A DNA stretch of 64,000 nt from JANQOH01 sp965201155 (lineage in GTDB: Bacteria > Pseudomonadota > Alphaproteobacteria > UBA7887), in NCBI GenBank assembly GCA_965201155.1, contig OZ241752.1, positions 372,001 to 436,000 of the forward strand, read 5' to 3'. The notes under the pieces are model-generated. The model was not told the DNA's origin. It was given only the letters and a program-made list of their open reading frames with translations, and ran no database searches. This document shows, piece after piece, positions 8,196-17,155 of the stretch (positions within the stretch are counted from its first letter, which is position 1; each line of letters opens with the position of its first letter). Made by a program: the position numbers and the translations under genes.

Positions 8196-10943
8196 TTACG
8201 CGCTCTCGCCTGCACCGCCCTTGCTACTCGCTGAACGTCGTTTCGCCGTCGCTGCTTTGCCCCCGGAGGTGCTGCGTTTCGCCGCCGCCGTGCGCGTTGT
8301 TTTGGTTTTCCGCTTGGTTTTCGTTGCAGGCGATTTCGTGGACCTCGTTGATTTCTCCGACGTCGTCGATTTTTCGGAATTGGCCGCATCGCGTTTGCGG
8401 GTTGTTGATGCAGCCGTGGCGGCGCTGGCCTTGCGCCGTGATTTTCCTTTTGCCGCCGCCTTATCCGCGAGCAGTGGAAGCATATCCGCCAGCATCACCT
8501 GGTCAGGGTCCATGCCCCTCGGCACGCCGACGGAAACGCCTGCATGTTTGGCGTAGGGGCCATAGCGGCCTTCAAACAACCCCACATCCGCGCCGTCTTC
8601 AGGATGCACTCCAAGCACGCGAATCGGTTTGGCCGCGTTGCGCCGTCCGCGCACCGGCTCCGCCAGCAAGGCCACGGCGCGATTCAGGCCGATGGTCAGC
8701 ACGTCATCATTGTCGTCAAGGCGCCGTGACACACTGCCATGGCGCAGGAACGGCCCGAAACGGCCGATCGCCGCGCTGATCTTCTTTCCCGTTTCCGGAT
8801 GCTTTCCGACTTCGCGCGGCAGCGAAAGCAGCTTCAAGGCGGTTTCCAGGTCCAGAGTCGCCGGGTCCATCCCCTTGGACAACCCGGCGCGCTTGGGCTT
8901 GCCGCCCTTTTCCGCCTCGCCGAGCTGGACATAGAATCCGTAAGGCCCCTTGCGAACCGTCACATCGACGCCCTCTGCATCCTGCCCCAGCAGCCGCGGC
9001 CCGTCCGGTGCCGCTTCGCCGTCCTCTGGCGCGGATGCCAACTGCCGCGTGTAACGGCAATCGGGATAGTTTGAGCAGCCCACAAAAGCGCCGAACCCGC
9101 TGAATTTCAGGCTTAACTGCCCGTCGCTGCATCGCGGGCAGGCGCGCGGGTCGGCGCCGTCCTCGGACGGCGGAAACACATGCGGCGCCATCACCACGTT
9201 GATGCGGTCGAGAATCTCGCGCCGCCGCAATTCGCTGACATCGTTCACGGTAGCGGAGAAATCGGACCAGAATTCGCCCAGCACCCGCTTCCACTCGATA
9301 TCGCCATTGGCGATTTCGTCAAGCTGGTCCTCCAGGCGCGCCGTAAAGTCATAGCGCACATAGGTTTCGAAGAAATTCGAGAGAAACACCGTCACCAGCC
9401 GCCCGCGGTCCTCGGGAACGAACCGCTTCTGGTTCAACGCCACATAGCCGCGATCCTGGAGCACCGAGATGATATTGGCGTAGGTCGACGGACGCCCGAT
9501 GCCCAGTTCCTCCATCTTGCGCACCAGCGACGCTTCGGTATAGCGTGGCGGCGGCTCCGTGAAGTGCTGGCGCGGCGTTACCTTGCCCGTCGACATGGCG
9601 TCGCCTTTCTCCATACGCGGCAAGCGCCTGTTTGCACCCTCATCTTCGGTCGCGTCGTCACGCCCCTCGGCATAGACCGCCAGAAACCCGGGAAAGGCAA
9701 TCGTCGAGCCGTTGGCGCGGAGACCGGCGGCGCCGTCACCCGGGGCAAAATCAACGCGCACCTGATCCACCTTGGCGTCCACCATCTGGCAAGCCATGGT
9801 ACGCCGCCATATGAGGTCGTAGAGACGCCGTTCATCGGCCCCGATACGCGGATCTGAAAGCACGCGGTACGGGTCCGTCGGGCGGATCGCCTCATGCGCC
9901 TCCTGGGCATTCTTCGCTCTCGCTTGGTAGCGCCGCGGCTTGTCCGGCACATGGTCGGCGCCGTAGCGGTCCGTTATGGAACGCCGCACCGCAGCGATGG
10001 CTTCATGGGAAATGGTGACGGCGTCGGTCCGCATATAGGTGATAAGGCCGACCGTCTCGCCGCCAACATCGATGCCGTCATAGAGCCGCTGCGCCACCCG
10101 CATGGTGTGCCGGGCGCTGAAACCCAGCTTGCGCGAGGCCTCTTGCTGCAGTGTCGAGGTTGTGAAGGGCGGCGGCGGCCTGCGTCGTATCTGCTTGCGC
10201 TCGATATTGGCGGTGCTGAACTGCCGCGCTGCCACGATATCGACAGCCCGCTTCGCGCCAGCTTCATCGGCAAGGGTGAACTTGCTGAGCTTCCGCCCGT
10301 CGAGGCTGACAAGCCGCGCCGTGACCGGGTCGCCGCCCGGCGTCTTCAACTCCGCCGACACTGACCAGTATTCGCGCGGCTGAAATGCCTCGATCTCCAT
10401 TTCCCGATCGACGATCAGGCGCAGGGCGACCGATTGCACGCGTCCGGCGGAACGGCTCCCGGGCATTTTTCGCCACAATACCGGCGACAACGTAAACCCC
10501 ACCAGATAATCGAGCGCCCGTCGCGCCTGCTGGGCGTTCACCAGGTCCATATTGATCCCGCGCGGCGTGCGCACCGCCTCGTTCACCGCGTCGCGAGTCA
10601 CTTCATGAAACACCACGCGCTCCATGGCGAGCCTGCGCAGGCCGGGGCGGCGATGAAGATAGTTTTGCACATGCCATGAAATCGCTTCGCCTTCGCGGTC
10701 GGGGTCGGTGGCCAGCAGCAGGCGTTTCGCGTCTCGCGCCGCATCGGCTATTGCCTTCAGGTGTTTGGCCGATTTCCCGTCGGTCACATATTCCATGGCG
10801 AAATCTTCGTCCGGGCGCACCGAGCCATCCTTCGGCGGCAGGTCGCAGATATGCCCGTATGTGGGCAGCACGGTGAAATTCGGCCCCAGATATTTCTCGA
10901 TAGTTCGCGCTTTGGCCGGTGATTCGACCACCATCACTTCCAC
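8196..10943 (-). CDS. topA: DNA topoisomerase I (type IA)
   Basis: TopA relaxes negative supercoils by single-strand passage. The GTG at 10943 is chosen because a good ribosome-binding site (GGAGGA) stands 7 bases upstream; an ATG 9 bases inside is the alternative. The TOPRIM domain occupies about residues 1-130 with LLATDPDREGEAISW (D80-x-D82-x-E84) and the initial MVVESPAKARTIEKYL. The active-site tyrosine is Tyr303 in LITYMRTDAV. One four-cysteine zinc ribbon (CPRC ... CSNYPDC) lies near residues 600-630, followed by topoisomerase C-terminal repeats and a Lys/Arg/Ser/Thr-rich tail of about 75 residues that probably contacts DNA or RNA polymerase. Length 915 aa is normal. Confidence 0.96.
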   Translation of the reverse strand: MEVMVVESPAKARTIEKYLGPNFTVLPTYGHICDLPPKDGSVRPDEDFAMEYVTDGKSAKHLKAIADAARDAKRLLLATDPDREGEAISWHVQNYLHRRPGLRRLAMERVVFHEVTRDAVNEAVRTPRGINMDLVNAQQARRALDYLVGFTLSPVLWRKMPGSRSAGRVQSVALRLIVDREMEIEAFQPREYWSVSAELKTPGGDPVTARLVSLDGRKLSKFTLADEAGAKRAVDIVAARQFSTANIERKQIRRRPPPPFTTSTLQQEASRKLGFSARHTMRVAQRLYDGIDVGGETVGLITYMRTDAVTISHEAIAAVRRSITDRYGADHVPDKPRRYQARAKNAQEAHEAIRPTDPYRVLSDPRIGADERRLYDLIWRRTMACQMVDAKVDQVRVDFAPGDGAAGLRANGSTIAFPGFLAVYAEGRDDATEDEGANRRLPRMEKGDAMSTGKVTPRQHFTEPPPRYTEASLVRKMEELGIGRPSTYANIISVLQDRGYVALNQKRFVPEDRGRLVTVFLSNFFETYVRYDFTARLEDQLDEIANGDIEWKRVLGEFWSDFSATVNDVSELRRREILDRINVVMAPHVFPPSEDGADPRACPRCSDGQLSLKFSGFGAFVGCSNYPDCRYTRQLASAPEDGEAAPDGPRLLGQDAEGVDVTVRKGPYGFYVQLGEAEKGGKPKRAGLSKGMDPATLDLETALKLLSLPREVGKHPETGKKISAAIGRFGPFLRHGSVSRRLDDNDDVLTIGLNRAVALLAEPVRGRRNAAKPIRVLGVHPEDGADVGLFEGRYGPYAKHAGVSVGVPRGMDPDQVMLADMLPLLADKAAAKGKSRRKASAATAASTTRKRDAANSEKSTTSEKSTRSTKSPATKTKRKTKTTRTAAAKRSTSGGKAATAKRRSASSKGGAGESA

Positions 10944-11006
10944 CGCGCAGTCCTCCGTTTTCGATTGTTGTGGGGCGCATCACACGACGCGCGGCGGCGC
11001 GCGAAC

Positions 11007-12128
11007 TTACGCTGCCGCCGATACCGCCCCGGAGCCGTTGCGCACCAGCCGGCCCGCAAGTTCCAGTTCAAGAATGATTACCATGACCTCTGACGCCGGC
11101 AAGTGGCACTGCCGAACCAGTTCGTCAATACCCACCGGCGTCGGGCTTAACGCCCCCAGCACTGTGGCGCGGCGCGCGTCTTCGCCGCCGGCGGGCAGTC
11201 CGTCCCCGGGGGCGGCGGGCAGCGGCGGTGCTGGAGCAGCCAGCGGCAGCACCAGCCGCGGTCCCAGCGCGTCGACAATGTCGGCGACAGACTCGGTCAG
11301 CACCGCGCCGTCGCGCAATAGCCCATTGGTGCCGCGATGGCGCGGGTCAAGCGGCGAACCGGGAACCGCAAACACTTCCCGTCCCTGCTCTGCCGCAACG
11401 CGAGCCGTGATCAGGCTGCCGGAACGCGGCATCGCCTCCACCACTACGACACCCAGCGACAAGCCGGAAATGATGCGGTTGCGGCGTGGAAAATGGCGCG
11501 CCGTGGGACGGGCGCCGAATGGTTGTTCGCTGAGTACCGCGCCGGTATCCGCAATCTGCCGGTAAAGTGGATCGTTTTCCGGCGGATAAACCACGTCGAC
11601 GCCGCCGGCCACCACCGCCGCGGTGCCGGTTTTCAGGGCTCCGAGATGCGCTTGCGAGTCGATGCCGCGCGCCAACCCTGACACCACCGCGTAGCCCGCC
11701 TTGCCCAGTTCCGCCGCCAGCCCGCGGGCGAAGCGCCCGCCGGCGCCCGAAGCATTGCGCGCACCGACGACGGCAATCATGTCTTGCCGCAACAGCGCCG
11801 CCCGACCCACGACACTGATGATCGGCGGCGGGTCCGCAATCGCTGCCAGCGGGCGCGGATAGTCCGGCTCGCAAGATGCCAGCAGGCGCCCGCCGGCTGC
11901 GGCAAGCCGGTCGCGTTCTCGTTCGGCCTGCCCGCGCGAACAAACCACTACCTTCCGGCGCAAACCGCCGCGGCGGGCAAATTCCGGCAGGCGCTCAAGC
12001 GCCGTCCCGGCACTGCCCGTAAGTTGCAGCAGGTCGGAAAATGCACGCGGGCCGATATTCTCGCTGCGCCACAGGCGCAGCCAGTCCAAGCGTTCTTCAT
12101 CGGAAAGTTCGCGCGGTGCGTCATCCAT
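11007..12128 (-). CDS. dprA: DNA-processing protein DprA
   Basis: DprA binds incoming single-stranded DNA and loads RecA during natural transformation. The Rossmann-like core carries IAVVGARNASGAGGRFARGL, VSGLARGIDSQAH, VVAGGVDVVYPPEN and FPRRNRIISGLSLGVVVVEA, all characteristic of the family. The N-terminal SAM-like domain contains LRLWRSENIGPRAFSDLL and the C-terminal region (about 300-373) is a winged-helix (DLA/Z-DNA-binding-like) domain. The ATG at 12128 gives 373 aa; the longer frame to 12164 adds an unconvincing basic leader. It heads the dprA-topA-rnr operon. The plsY gene, often just upstream of dprA, is absent here. Confidence 0.95.
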   Translation of the reverse strand: MDDAPRELSDEERLDWLRLWRSENIGPRAFSDLLQLTGSAGTALERLPEFARRGGLRRKVVVCSRGQAERERDRLAAAGGRLLASCEPDYPRPLAAIADPPPIISVVGRAALLRQDMIAVVGARNASGAGGRFARGLAAELGKAGYAVVSGLARGIDSQAHLGALKTGTAAVVAGGVDVVYPPENDPLYRQIADTGAVLSEQPFGARPTARHFPRRNRIISGLSLGVVVVEAMPRSGSLITARVAAEQGREVFAVPGSPLDPRHRGTNGLLRDGAVLTESVADIVDALGPRLVLPLAAPAPPLPAAPGDGLPAGGEDARRATVLGALSPTPVGIDELVRQCHLPASEVMVIILELELAGRLVRNGSGAVSAAA

Positions 12129-12364
12129 CGGCCCAAGGTGGCGTTGGCGTGCACGTCGTGTCAACTATCGCGCGCCGACGGGCGTGACGAGGCTTTACGC
12201 CAGAGGGATTTACGGATAGTCTCAATAAAGTTGCGCACGATGTTGCGGTGTGCGCAGGGCAATCGGCCTTGAGCATGCCTCGCAAGGGCGCGGCTGCCGG
12301 CCGAATGGCGGCCGGCGTCCTTGACTGGAATGGATCGTTAAACGCACCGAAGGGAGGAGCCGCA

Positions 12365-13876
12365 ATGTCGTCATGGCTCAGTGAACGTGAGCAACGGCTT
12401 GTGGAAGGCGCCGAGAGTCTCGAATTCGACTCTCCTGTACCAACGCAAATCGTTTCCAACGGCGAGTATGTCCCGCCAAAGCAGTCCACGAAACAAAAGC
12501 AGGTCGAAGCGCGCATCAAGGAATTGGCGGAAGAAAACGCCAAATACCTGGGCATGTCCCGGCGCCAGTTCCTGCAAACCAGTTGCGGCATGGCCACCGC
12601 CTTCCTGGCGATGAAGGAAGTCTATGGCACTGATGCCTTCCGCGTCAGCGACGCCGAGGCCCGCGACCCGGAAATGATGCTGGAACGCGCCAACGCGCTG
12701 TCCGGCCAGTTCATTTTCGACGACCAGACACACTTCCTGCGCGACGATTTCGCCCACGAAGCCATTCTCGGCCTGGGTGAGTTCGCTGCTGAGCACTGGA
12801 ATCCCAAGCTCAAGGAAGAAGGCGTTACGCTGGAGCGCTACAAATTCGAGAACTATATCCGGGAACTCTGGTACAATAGTGACACCAAGATGGCCCTGTT
12901 GAGCGGCGCGCCGTTTGACGACCCGACCTGGTGGCTGTTGCACAATGACCAGATCGTGCGTGCGCGCGACATGGTCAACGACTTCGCTGGCTCGACCCGT
13001 ATGCTCGGCCACGCCGTCATCACACCTGGCCAGCCCGGCTGGATGGAAGAAGCCGAACGGGCGATGGACGAATTGAAGCCGAATTCGTGGAAGTCCTACA
13101 CGATCGGCGACCCGCTTGCTCCGTCGAAATATCCTTGGCGGCTCGATGATGAAGACCTGATGTACCCCTTCTACGAAAAATCGCTGAAGGCGGGCATCAA
13201 CACGATCTGCATCCACAAGGGCTTGCTGCCGGTCGATTACGAACGCTCGTTCCGTGGCGTTTGGGAATATGCGACTTGCTGGGACATCGGCAAGGCCGCG
13301 CAGGACTGGCCGGAAATGAACTTCGTGATCTATCATTCCGCGCTGCGCGCCTTCCTCGAACTTCCCGACCAGATGTGGGATGCGTTCCAGGCTACCGGCG
13401 AGATGAAGTGGGCCGACGAACTCGTCCGCATTCCGGAAGAATTCGGCGTCAACAATGTCTATGGCGAGCTGGGCACCACCTTCGCCAACTCCGCCGTCGC
13501 GCATCCACGCTTCTCCGCAGCGTTCGTCGGCTCGCTCGTCAAGGGCCTCGGCGCCGACCACGTGGTCTGGGGCAGCGACACGGTGTGGTATGGTTCGCCG
13601 CAATGGCAGATCGAAGCAATGCGCCGCCTGGAAGTGCCGGAGGACATGCAGGAAAAATATGACCTGCCGTCCCTCGGCGGACCGAACAGCCTGACCAAAC
13701 AGGCGATCTTCGGCCTCAACTCCGCGCGTATCTACAATCTCGACATGGATAGCGCGACCAACCAGCCGAAGCTGCCGGACTTCTCGAACGACCGCATCGG
13801 TGAGTTGGCACAGGCCTTCCGTGAATCCGGCGAGGGACCGAGCAACAAGCGCTACGGCTACGTGCGCCGCGCCTAG
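12365..13876 (+). CDS. Amidohydrolase-family protein with internal Tat-like motif
   Basis: A 503-residue metal-dependent hydrolase of the amidohydrolase-2 type (TIM-barrel, ACMSD-like). The ATG at 12365 follows a strong ribosome-binding site (GAAGGGAGGAG), so the start is well supported although the frame is open earlier. Residues 1-64 are a polar, partly coiled leader; then SRRQFLQTSCGMATAFLAM (65-83) looks like a Tat signal core, placed unusually far from the N-terminus. Barrel landmarks include FIFDDQTHFLRDD, GINTICIHKG, VNNVYGELGTTFANS and the metal-site strand VVWGSDTVWYGSPQW near 400-415. Substrate is unknown. The next gene encodes a small exported protein 131 bp downstream. Confidence 0.85.
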   Translation: MSSWLSEREQRLVEGAESLEFDSPVPTQIVSNGEYVPPKQSTKQKQVEARIKELAEENAKYLGMSRRQFLQTSCGMATAFLAMKEVYGTDAFRVSDAEARDPEMMLERANALSGQFIFDDQTHFLRDDFAHEAILGLGEFAAEHWNPKLKEEGVTLERYKFENYIRELWYNSDTKMALLSGAPFDDPTWWLLHNDQIVRARDMVNDFAGSTRMLGHAVITPGQPGWMEEAERAMDELKPNSWKSYTIGDPLAPSKYPWRLDDEDLMYPFYEKSLKAGINTICIHKGLLPVDYERSFRGVWEYATCWDIGKAAQDWPEMNFVIYHSALRAFLELPDQMWDAFQATGEMKWADELVRIPEEFGVNNVYGELGTTFANSAVAHPRFSAAFVGSLVKGLGADHVVWGSDTVWYGSPQWQIEAMRRLEVPEDMQEKYDLPSLGGPNSLTKQAIFGLNSARIYNLDMDSATNQPKLPDFSNDRIGELAQAFRESGEGPSNKRYGYVRRA

Positions 13877-13923
13877 CCCGCGCTGCGCCGCTCGCGCCCA
13901 TTGGGCGCGCGGCAAACTCGACA

Positions 13924-13965
13924 GCCGTGGAAAGGGGGCCGCAACTTGCCACCCCCTTTCCCGGC
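13924..13965 (+). terminator. Long hairpin after the amidohydrolase gene
   Basis: A 10-bp stem (GGAAAGGGGG / CCCCCTTTCC) extended by GCCG/CGGC with one bulged T encloses a 13-base loop. There is no T-run, only TTTCATTTG. It may stabilise the amidohydrolase transcript or attenuate read-through into the downstream gene rather than terminate fully. Confidence 0.45.
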
Positions 13966-14007
13966 TTTCATTTGCTGTATCAGCCAAAATCTCGAAGGAG
14001 AAGACAT

Positions 14008-14538
14008 ATGCGATTGGCACGTCACCTTGGTGCTGCAATGGTCGCCGCCGCAATCGGTTTCGGCGCTGCAGCCGCGGGCGCCGCCGACGTGATGACCATC
14101 AACGCCGAGAAGGCTCGGCTCTACTTTGGCGGTCTCTACCCCTATTACTCCCTCTATCTGAAGGGAATCCCGGAAGACCTCGAAGACAACTGGGTGCAGG
14201 CGTCGCACTATGCAGTGCTCGACGTGCATGGCGGCCCGGAAGCCGGGCAAAGCGTGGTGGCCCTTCTCACCCCCACCAGCGGTGCCAGCCCGCAACCCGA
14301 ATGGTGCGTAACCGAGGGCGCCGGCGAATTTGGCGGTCACGGTCCCGTGTGCATCAACACCGATGCACCCAAATCGATGAATCAGCTTCGGTTCAAGATC
14401 AGGGCGCAATATGCCGACGCTTCGGTCGACCTGCCGGCAGAGTTTCAGGATCGCGTTTGGGCAGAATATCCCGAACTCCCCGGCCGCCGCGAGAGCGAAG
14501 TGTTCGGCCCCGTCGACCTTCACATCATCCTGGACTGA
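14008..14538 (+). CDS. Small exported protein of unknown function, 176 aa
   Basis: The ATG at 14008 is preceded by CTCGAAGGAGAAGACAT, an excellent ribosome-binding site. Residues 1-27 form a classical signal peptide (MRLARHLGAAMVAAAIGFGA then AAAGAADV, with cleavage after Ala-Gly-Ala-Ala). The mature part of about 150 residues is acidic, has two cysteines (EWCVTEG and GPVCINTD) that could form a disulfide, and contains aromatic-rich YFGGLYPYYSLYLKG. I do not recognise a domain. It follows the amidohydrolase and precedes a strong terminator, so the two may form one transcription unit separated by a processing hairpin. Function is not inferred. Confidence 0.75.
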   Translation: MRLARHLGAAMVAAAIGFGAAAAGAADVMTINAEKARLYFGGLYPYYSLYLKGIPEDLEDNWVQASHYAVLDVHGGPEAGQSVVALLTPTSGASPQPEWCVTEGAGEFGGHGPVCINTDAPKSMNQLRFKIRAQYADASVDLPAEFQDRVWAEYPELPGRRESEVFGPVDLHIILD

Positions 14539-14573
14539 CAGCGCCTCGGCACCCCCCACCCCACCCCTGACCC

Positions 14574-14609
14574 AGCGCGGCGGCCCCCCAGGACCGCCGC
14601 GCTTTTTTT
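14574..14609 (+). terminator. Strong rho-independent terminator
   Basis: A perfect 10-bp GC-rich stem, AGCGCGGCGG (14574-14583) with CCGCCGCGCT (14594-14603), encloses CCCCCCAGGA and runs straight into seven Ts. It ends the transcript of the amidohydrolase and exported protein, and insulates the convergent NosR-like gene. Confidence 0.9.
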
Positions 14610-14819
14610 GTCAGCGATACGCCGGCGCAGGGGCTTGTCCCATGCCGCTGCCGGGCGACTCGCTTTACTCCCACAGGGCGTCCGACCTGGCGCTTCTGTC
14701 AGAGGCCGCGCCAGCCAGATGTCCGAAAGGACATGAACAAGAAGTGTCGATGCATTTGCCCGCTGGATAGACCAACACCCGCATACCGAAATACCGCCGC
14801 CATTCTGCTCAGCCCCTCA

Positions 14820-17018
14820 TCATTCGGCAGGCGCAGCAGGAGTCAGTGCTTCCAACCGCTTGCGCGTGGCAACCAAAGGCGGGCATTGGTGGTCATCGTA
14901 ATAGGTCACCTGGCAGTCCAGACAATAGAAGCATTCATTCATGTCGATACGGCCGCTGCGGCGGATCGCCCCCGTGGGGCACACCACCTCGCAGCGATGA
15001 CAGGGATTGCCGCATTCCGCCCGGCGCTTGAGCCAGTCAAACATGCGAACGCGCCCAAGAATGGCCAGACCCGCCCCCAGCGGACACACAAACCGGCAAT
15101 AAAACCGCTCTACAAACAAGCCGATTGTCAGCAACCCCACCGCATACGCCACCGCTGCGGCAGGCGCATCGAACCGGAATATGATCGCCGTCTTGAACGG
15201 CTCCACATTCGACCCCGCCATCGCCAGATCGTACGCAAAGAAGGTCAGCACCAGCAGCCCCAGAAAGATCACATATTTCACCGCAAACAGCCGTTCCTGA
15301 AGCTGGTCAGGAATGCGAATCTGCGGCACTTTCAGCGCCACCGCCGCCTTGTTGAGAAGCTCCTGCAGGGCGCCGAACGGGCACAGCCAGCCGCAGAAAA
15401 TCGCCCGCCCCCACAGGAACAACAGCACGAACACGAACGCCGTCAGAATGAAAATCAGCGGCTCGACCATGAAGAACGCCCAGACAAAACCGCTCTCCAG
15501 CGACTGCGCGATATTCAACAGGCCGATCACCGTAAGCTGCGCACCCGCATACCAACCCAGCCAGCCAAGCACCCACGCCAGAAACGCTATGCGAACCCAG
15601 CGATGCAGCGCTCGATGCCGGGAAATCACATCCTGCAGCGACAGGATCAACAGCAGCACGCCGAGCGTGACTGCGAGAATGAGGATCCGGTCCTGGTTCG
15701 ATTCCCAGATCGGACGCCAGTCCGGGCCGTCCATGAGCATCCCCGCGCCGCCTGCTGTTTCCGGGTCGGGTTCCGGTTCAGGCGCCGGCTCCGGCAACAG
15801 CACGCGCTCCGGCACACGATATTCCAGCGGCACGGCAACGGTCGCCGGTATATCCTTGCGCGTGTCGCCCTCAATGATCAGTTCAAAGCGCCAGGGCTTG
15901 CCGGGGTCCAGGCCGTGTTGCGGCGAATAGAAGAACAGGCCGCGCTCCACCATGTCCGGCGCGTCCTTGGCGTGATGGAAGGGCAGTGTTTTCAGAAACT
16001 CGGGGCCGAAGGGCATCTCCTGTCCATCCTGCAGAAAACGCAGGCGGGCAAATTGCTCCGGCTGGTCCGCAACCGGATCCTGAAACCCGAAGGCGCCGTC
16101 GGTCGCCACGAACAGGATGAGATCGTCTATCCCCCGCCCGGACACATACTGGTCCCACCACGTGCGGCCCAGAATGTTGATCCCGATCGCCGGCGGCGAC
16201 ACCACCGCTACATACAAATCCACATAAGGGTCTTCATCCGGCGACAGGCGCACCTTTCTGGGAGGACGAACATCCGGTACGGCTTCGAAGGCGGCAGCAA
16301 CGTCGCCCACCGTCAGCCGCAGCGCGCCGACTGAGCCTTCCTCGATCAATTCCGGCCAGGTGCGTGGTTCGAACGTGTCGAAATCGACGTTGCGCCGCGG
16401 CAAGGGCTGACTCAGCGAGATACCGCGGCTGCGCGCTACCGCGCGCGCAGCGCGAATGATCGAATCGCTGAACAATATCGAGCTGGTTGTCGTCCGCGAC
16501 ACGGCGTCAACCGGGATCAGGCCCGACACATCACCGGCGGTGCCGCGCATGGCAAACTTCGCGCCCTCCTCAGCCGCACCTGACAGGGCAAGCACAATGC
16601 TTATGCCCCGGCGCACATCGATGCCCGGAAATTGGGTGAGATAGTGATGAAAATCATCGTCGGTAATACCGAGAATCGCGATCGGCTCCACATGCATGGT
16701 GAGCCGCGCGCCGGCAATCCGCCCGTCCAGCCCAAGCCCTACCACCAGGTGAAACGGTCGCTTCGAGTATCCGACCCCCTCCACCACATCATATTGCTCA
16801 TAGATATAGCCAATGATTTCGCCGTCTTTCAGCGCTGCGGCAGCCGGCGGCTCACCTTCGACGGGGCCGAAGGAGTCCGCTTCGGGGAATACAAGTTCCA
16901 GCAGCCCGGCGTCGAGATAACCCTCGAGGTTCGTTGCAGCAGGCTCTTCCTGTCCAGCAGCCGCGCCTGCTGCCGCCAATGCCGCCGCCATCAAGAACCG
17001 AAACCAGACTGCCCCCAT
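14820..17018 (-). CDS. NosR/NirI-family flavin and iron-sulfur membrane protein
   Basis: NosR-type proteins pass electrons across the inner membrane, classically to nitrous oxide reductase. The ATG at 17018 follows AGGAGGG, giving 732 aa; the frame open to 17093 is not needed. A signal peptide (MGAVWFRFLMAAALAAAGAA) leads a periplasmic FMN-binding domain (about 45-200) with the likely flavinylation motif SRTTTSS, where Thr177 matches the Thr of the S-G-A-T-x-S/T consensus. Then come about six membrane segments (430-650), two CxxxCP motifs (CGWLCPFGALQE, CRFVCPLGAG), and C-terminal ferredoxin-like clusters (CGNPCHRCEVVCPTGA; CFYCLDCQ). No nosZ, nosD or apbE is in the window, so its partner is unknown. 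Confidence 0.88.
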   Translation of the reverse strand: MGAVWFRFLMAAALAAAGAAAGQEEPAATNLEGYLDAGLLELVFPEADSFGPVEGEPPAAAALKDGEIIGYIYEQYDVVEGVGYSKRPFHLVVGLGLDGRIAGARLTMHVEPIAILGITDDDFHHYLTQFPGIDVRRGISIVLALSGAAEEGAKFAMRGTAGDVSGLIPVDAVSRTTTSSILFSDSIIRAARAVARSRGISLSQPLPRRNVDFDTFEPRTWPELIEEGSVGALRLTVGDVAAAFEAVPDVRPPRKVRLSPDEDPYVDLYVAVVSPPAIGINILGRTWWDQYVSGRGIDDLILFVATDGAFGFQDPVADQPEQFARLRFLQDGQEMPFGPEFLKTLPFHHAKDAPDMVERGLFFYSPQHGLDPGKPWRFELIIEGDTRKDIPATVAVPLEYRVPERVLLPEPAPEPEPDPETAGGAGMLMDGPDWRPIWESNQDRILILAVTLGVLLLILSLQDVISRHRALHRWVRIAFLAWVLGWLGWYAGAQLTVIGLLNIAQSLESGFVWAFFMVEPLIFILTAFVFVLLFLWGRAIFCGWLCPFGALQELLNKAAVALKVPQIRIPDQLQERLFAVKYVIFLGLLVLTFFAYDLAMAGSNVEPFKTAIIFRFDAPAAAVAYAVGLLTIGLFVERFYCRFVCPLGAGLAILGRVRMFDWLKRRAECGNPCHRCEVVCPTGAIRRSGRIDMNECFYCLDCQVTYYDDHQCPPLVATRKRLEALTPAAPAE

Positions 17019-17155
17019 CAGAACCCTCCTGTGATGCCGCACTGCTCGCCTTTCCGGCTCGCCCGCACTAATGTTTCGCGCCCTTGCGTTCAATGCAACC
17101 GCGCGGCTAGCTTTGGCATTCGGACGAGATTACGACAACGGGGGAAATGTTGGCC

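Noticed and set aside
12371..14053. 560-aa minus-strand ORF
   Set aside because: Antisense shadow of the amidohydrolase, which has a strong ribosome-binding site and clear family motifs.
14733..16334. 533-aa plus-strand ORF rich in Arg, Gln and His
   Set aside because: Antisense shadow of the NosR-like gene; no family motifs or binding site.
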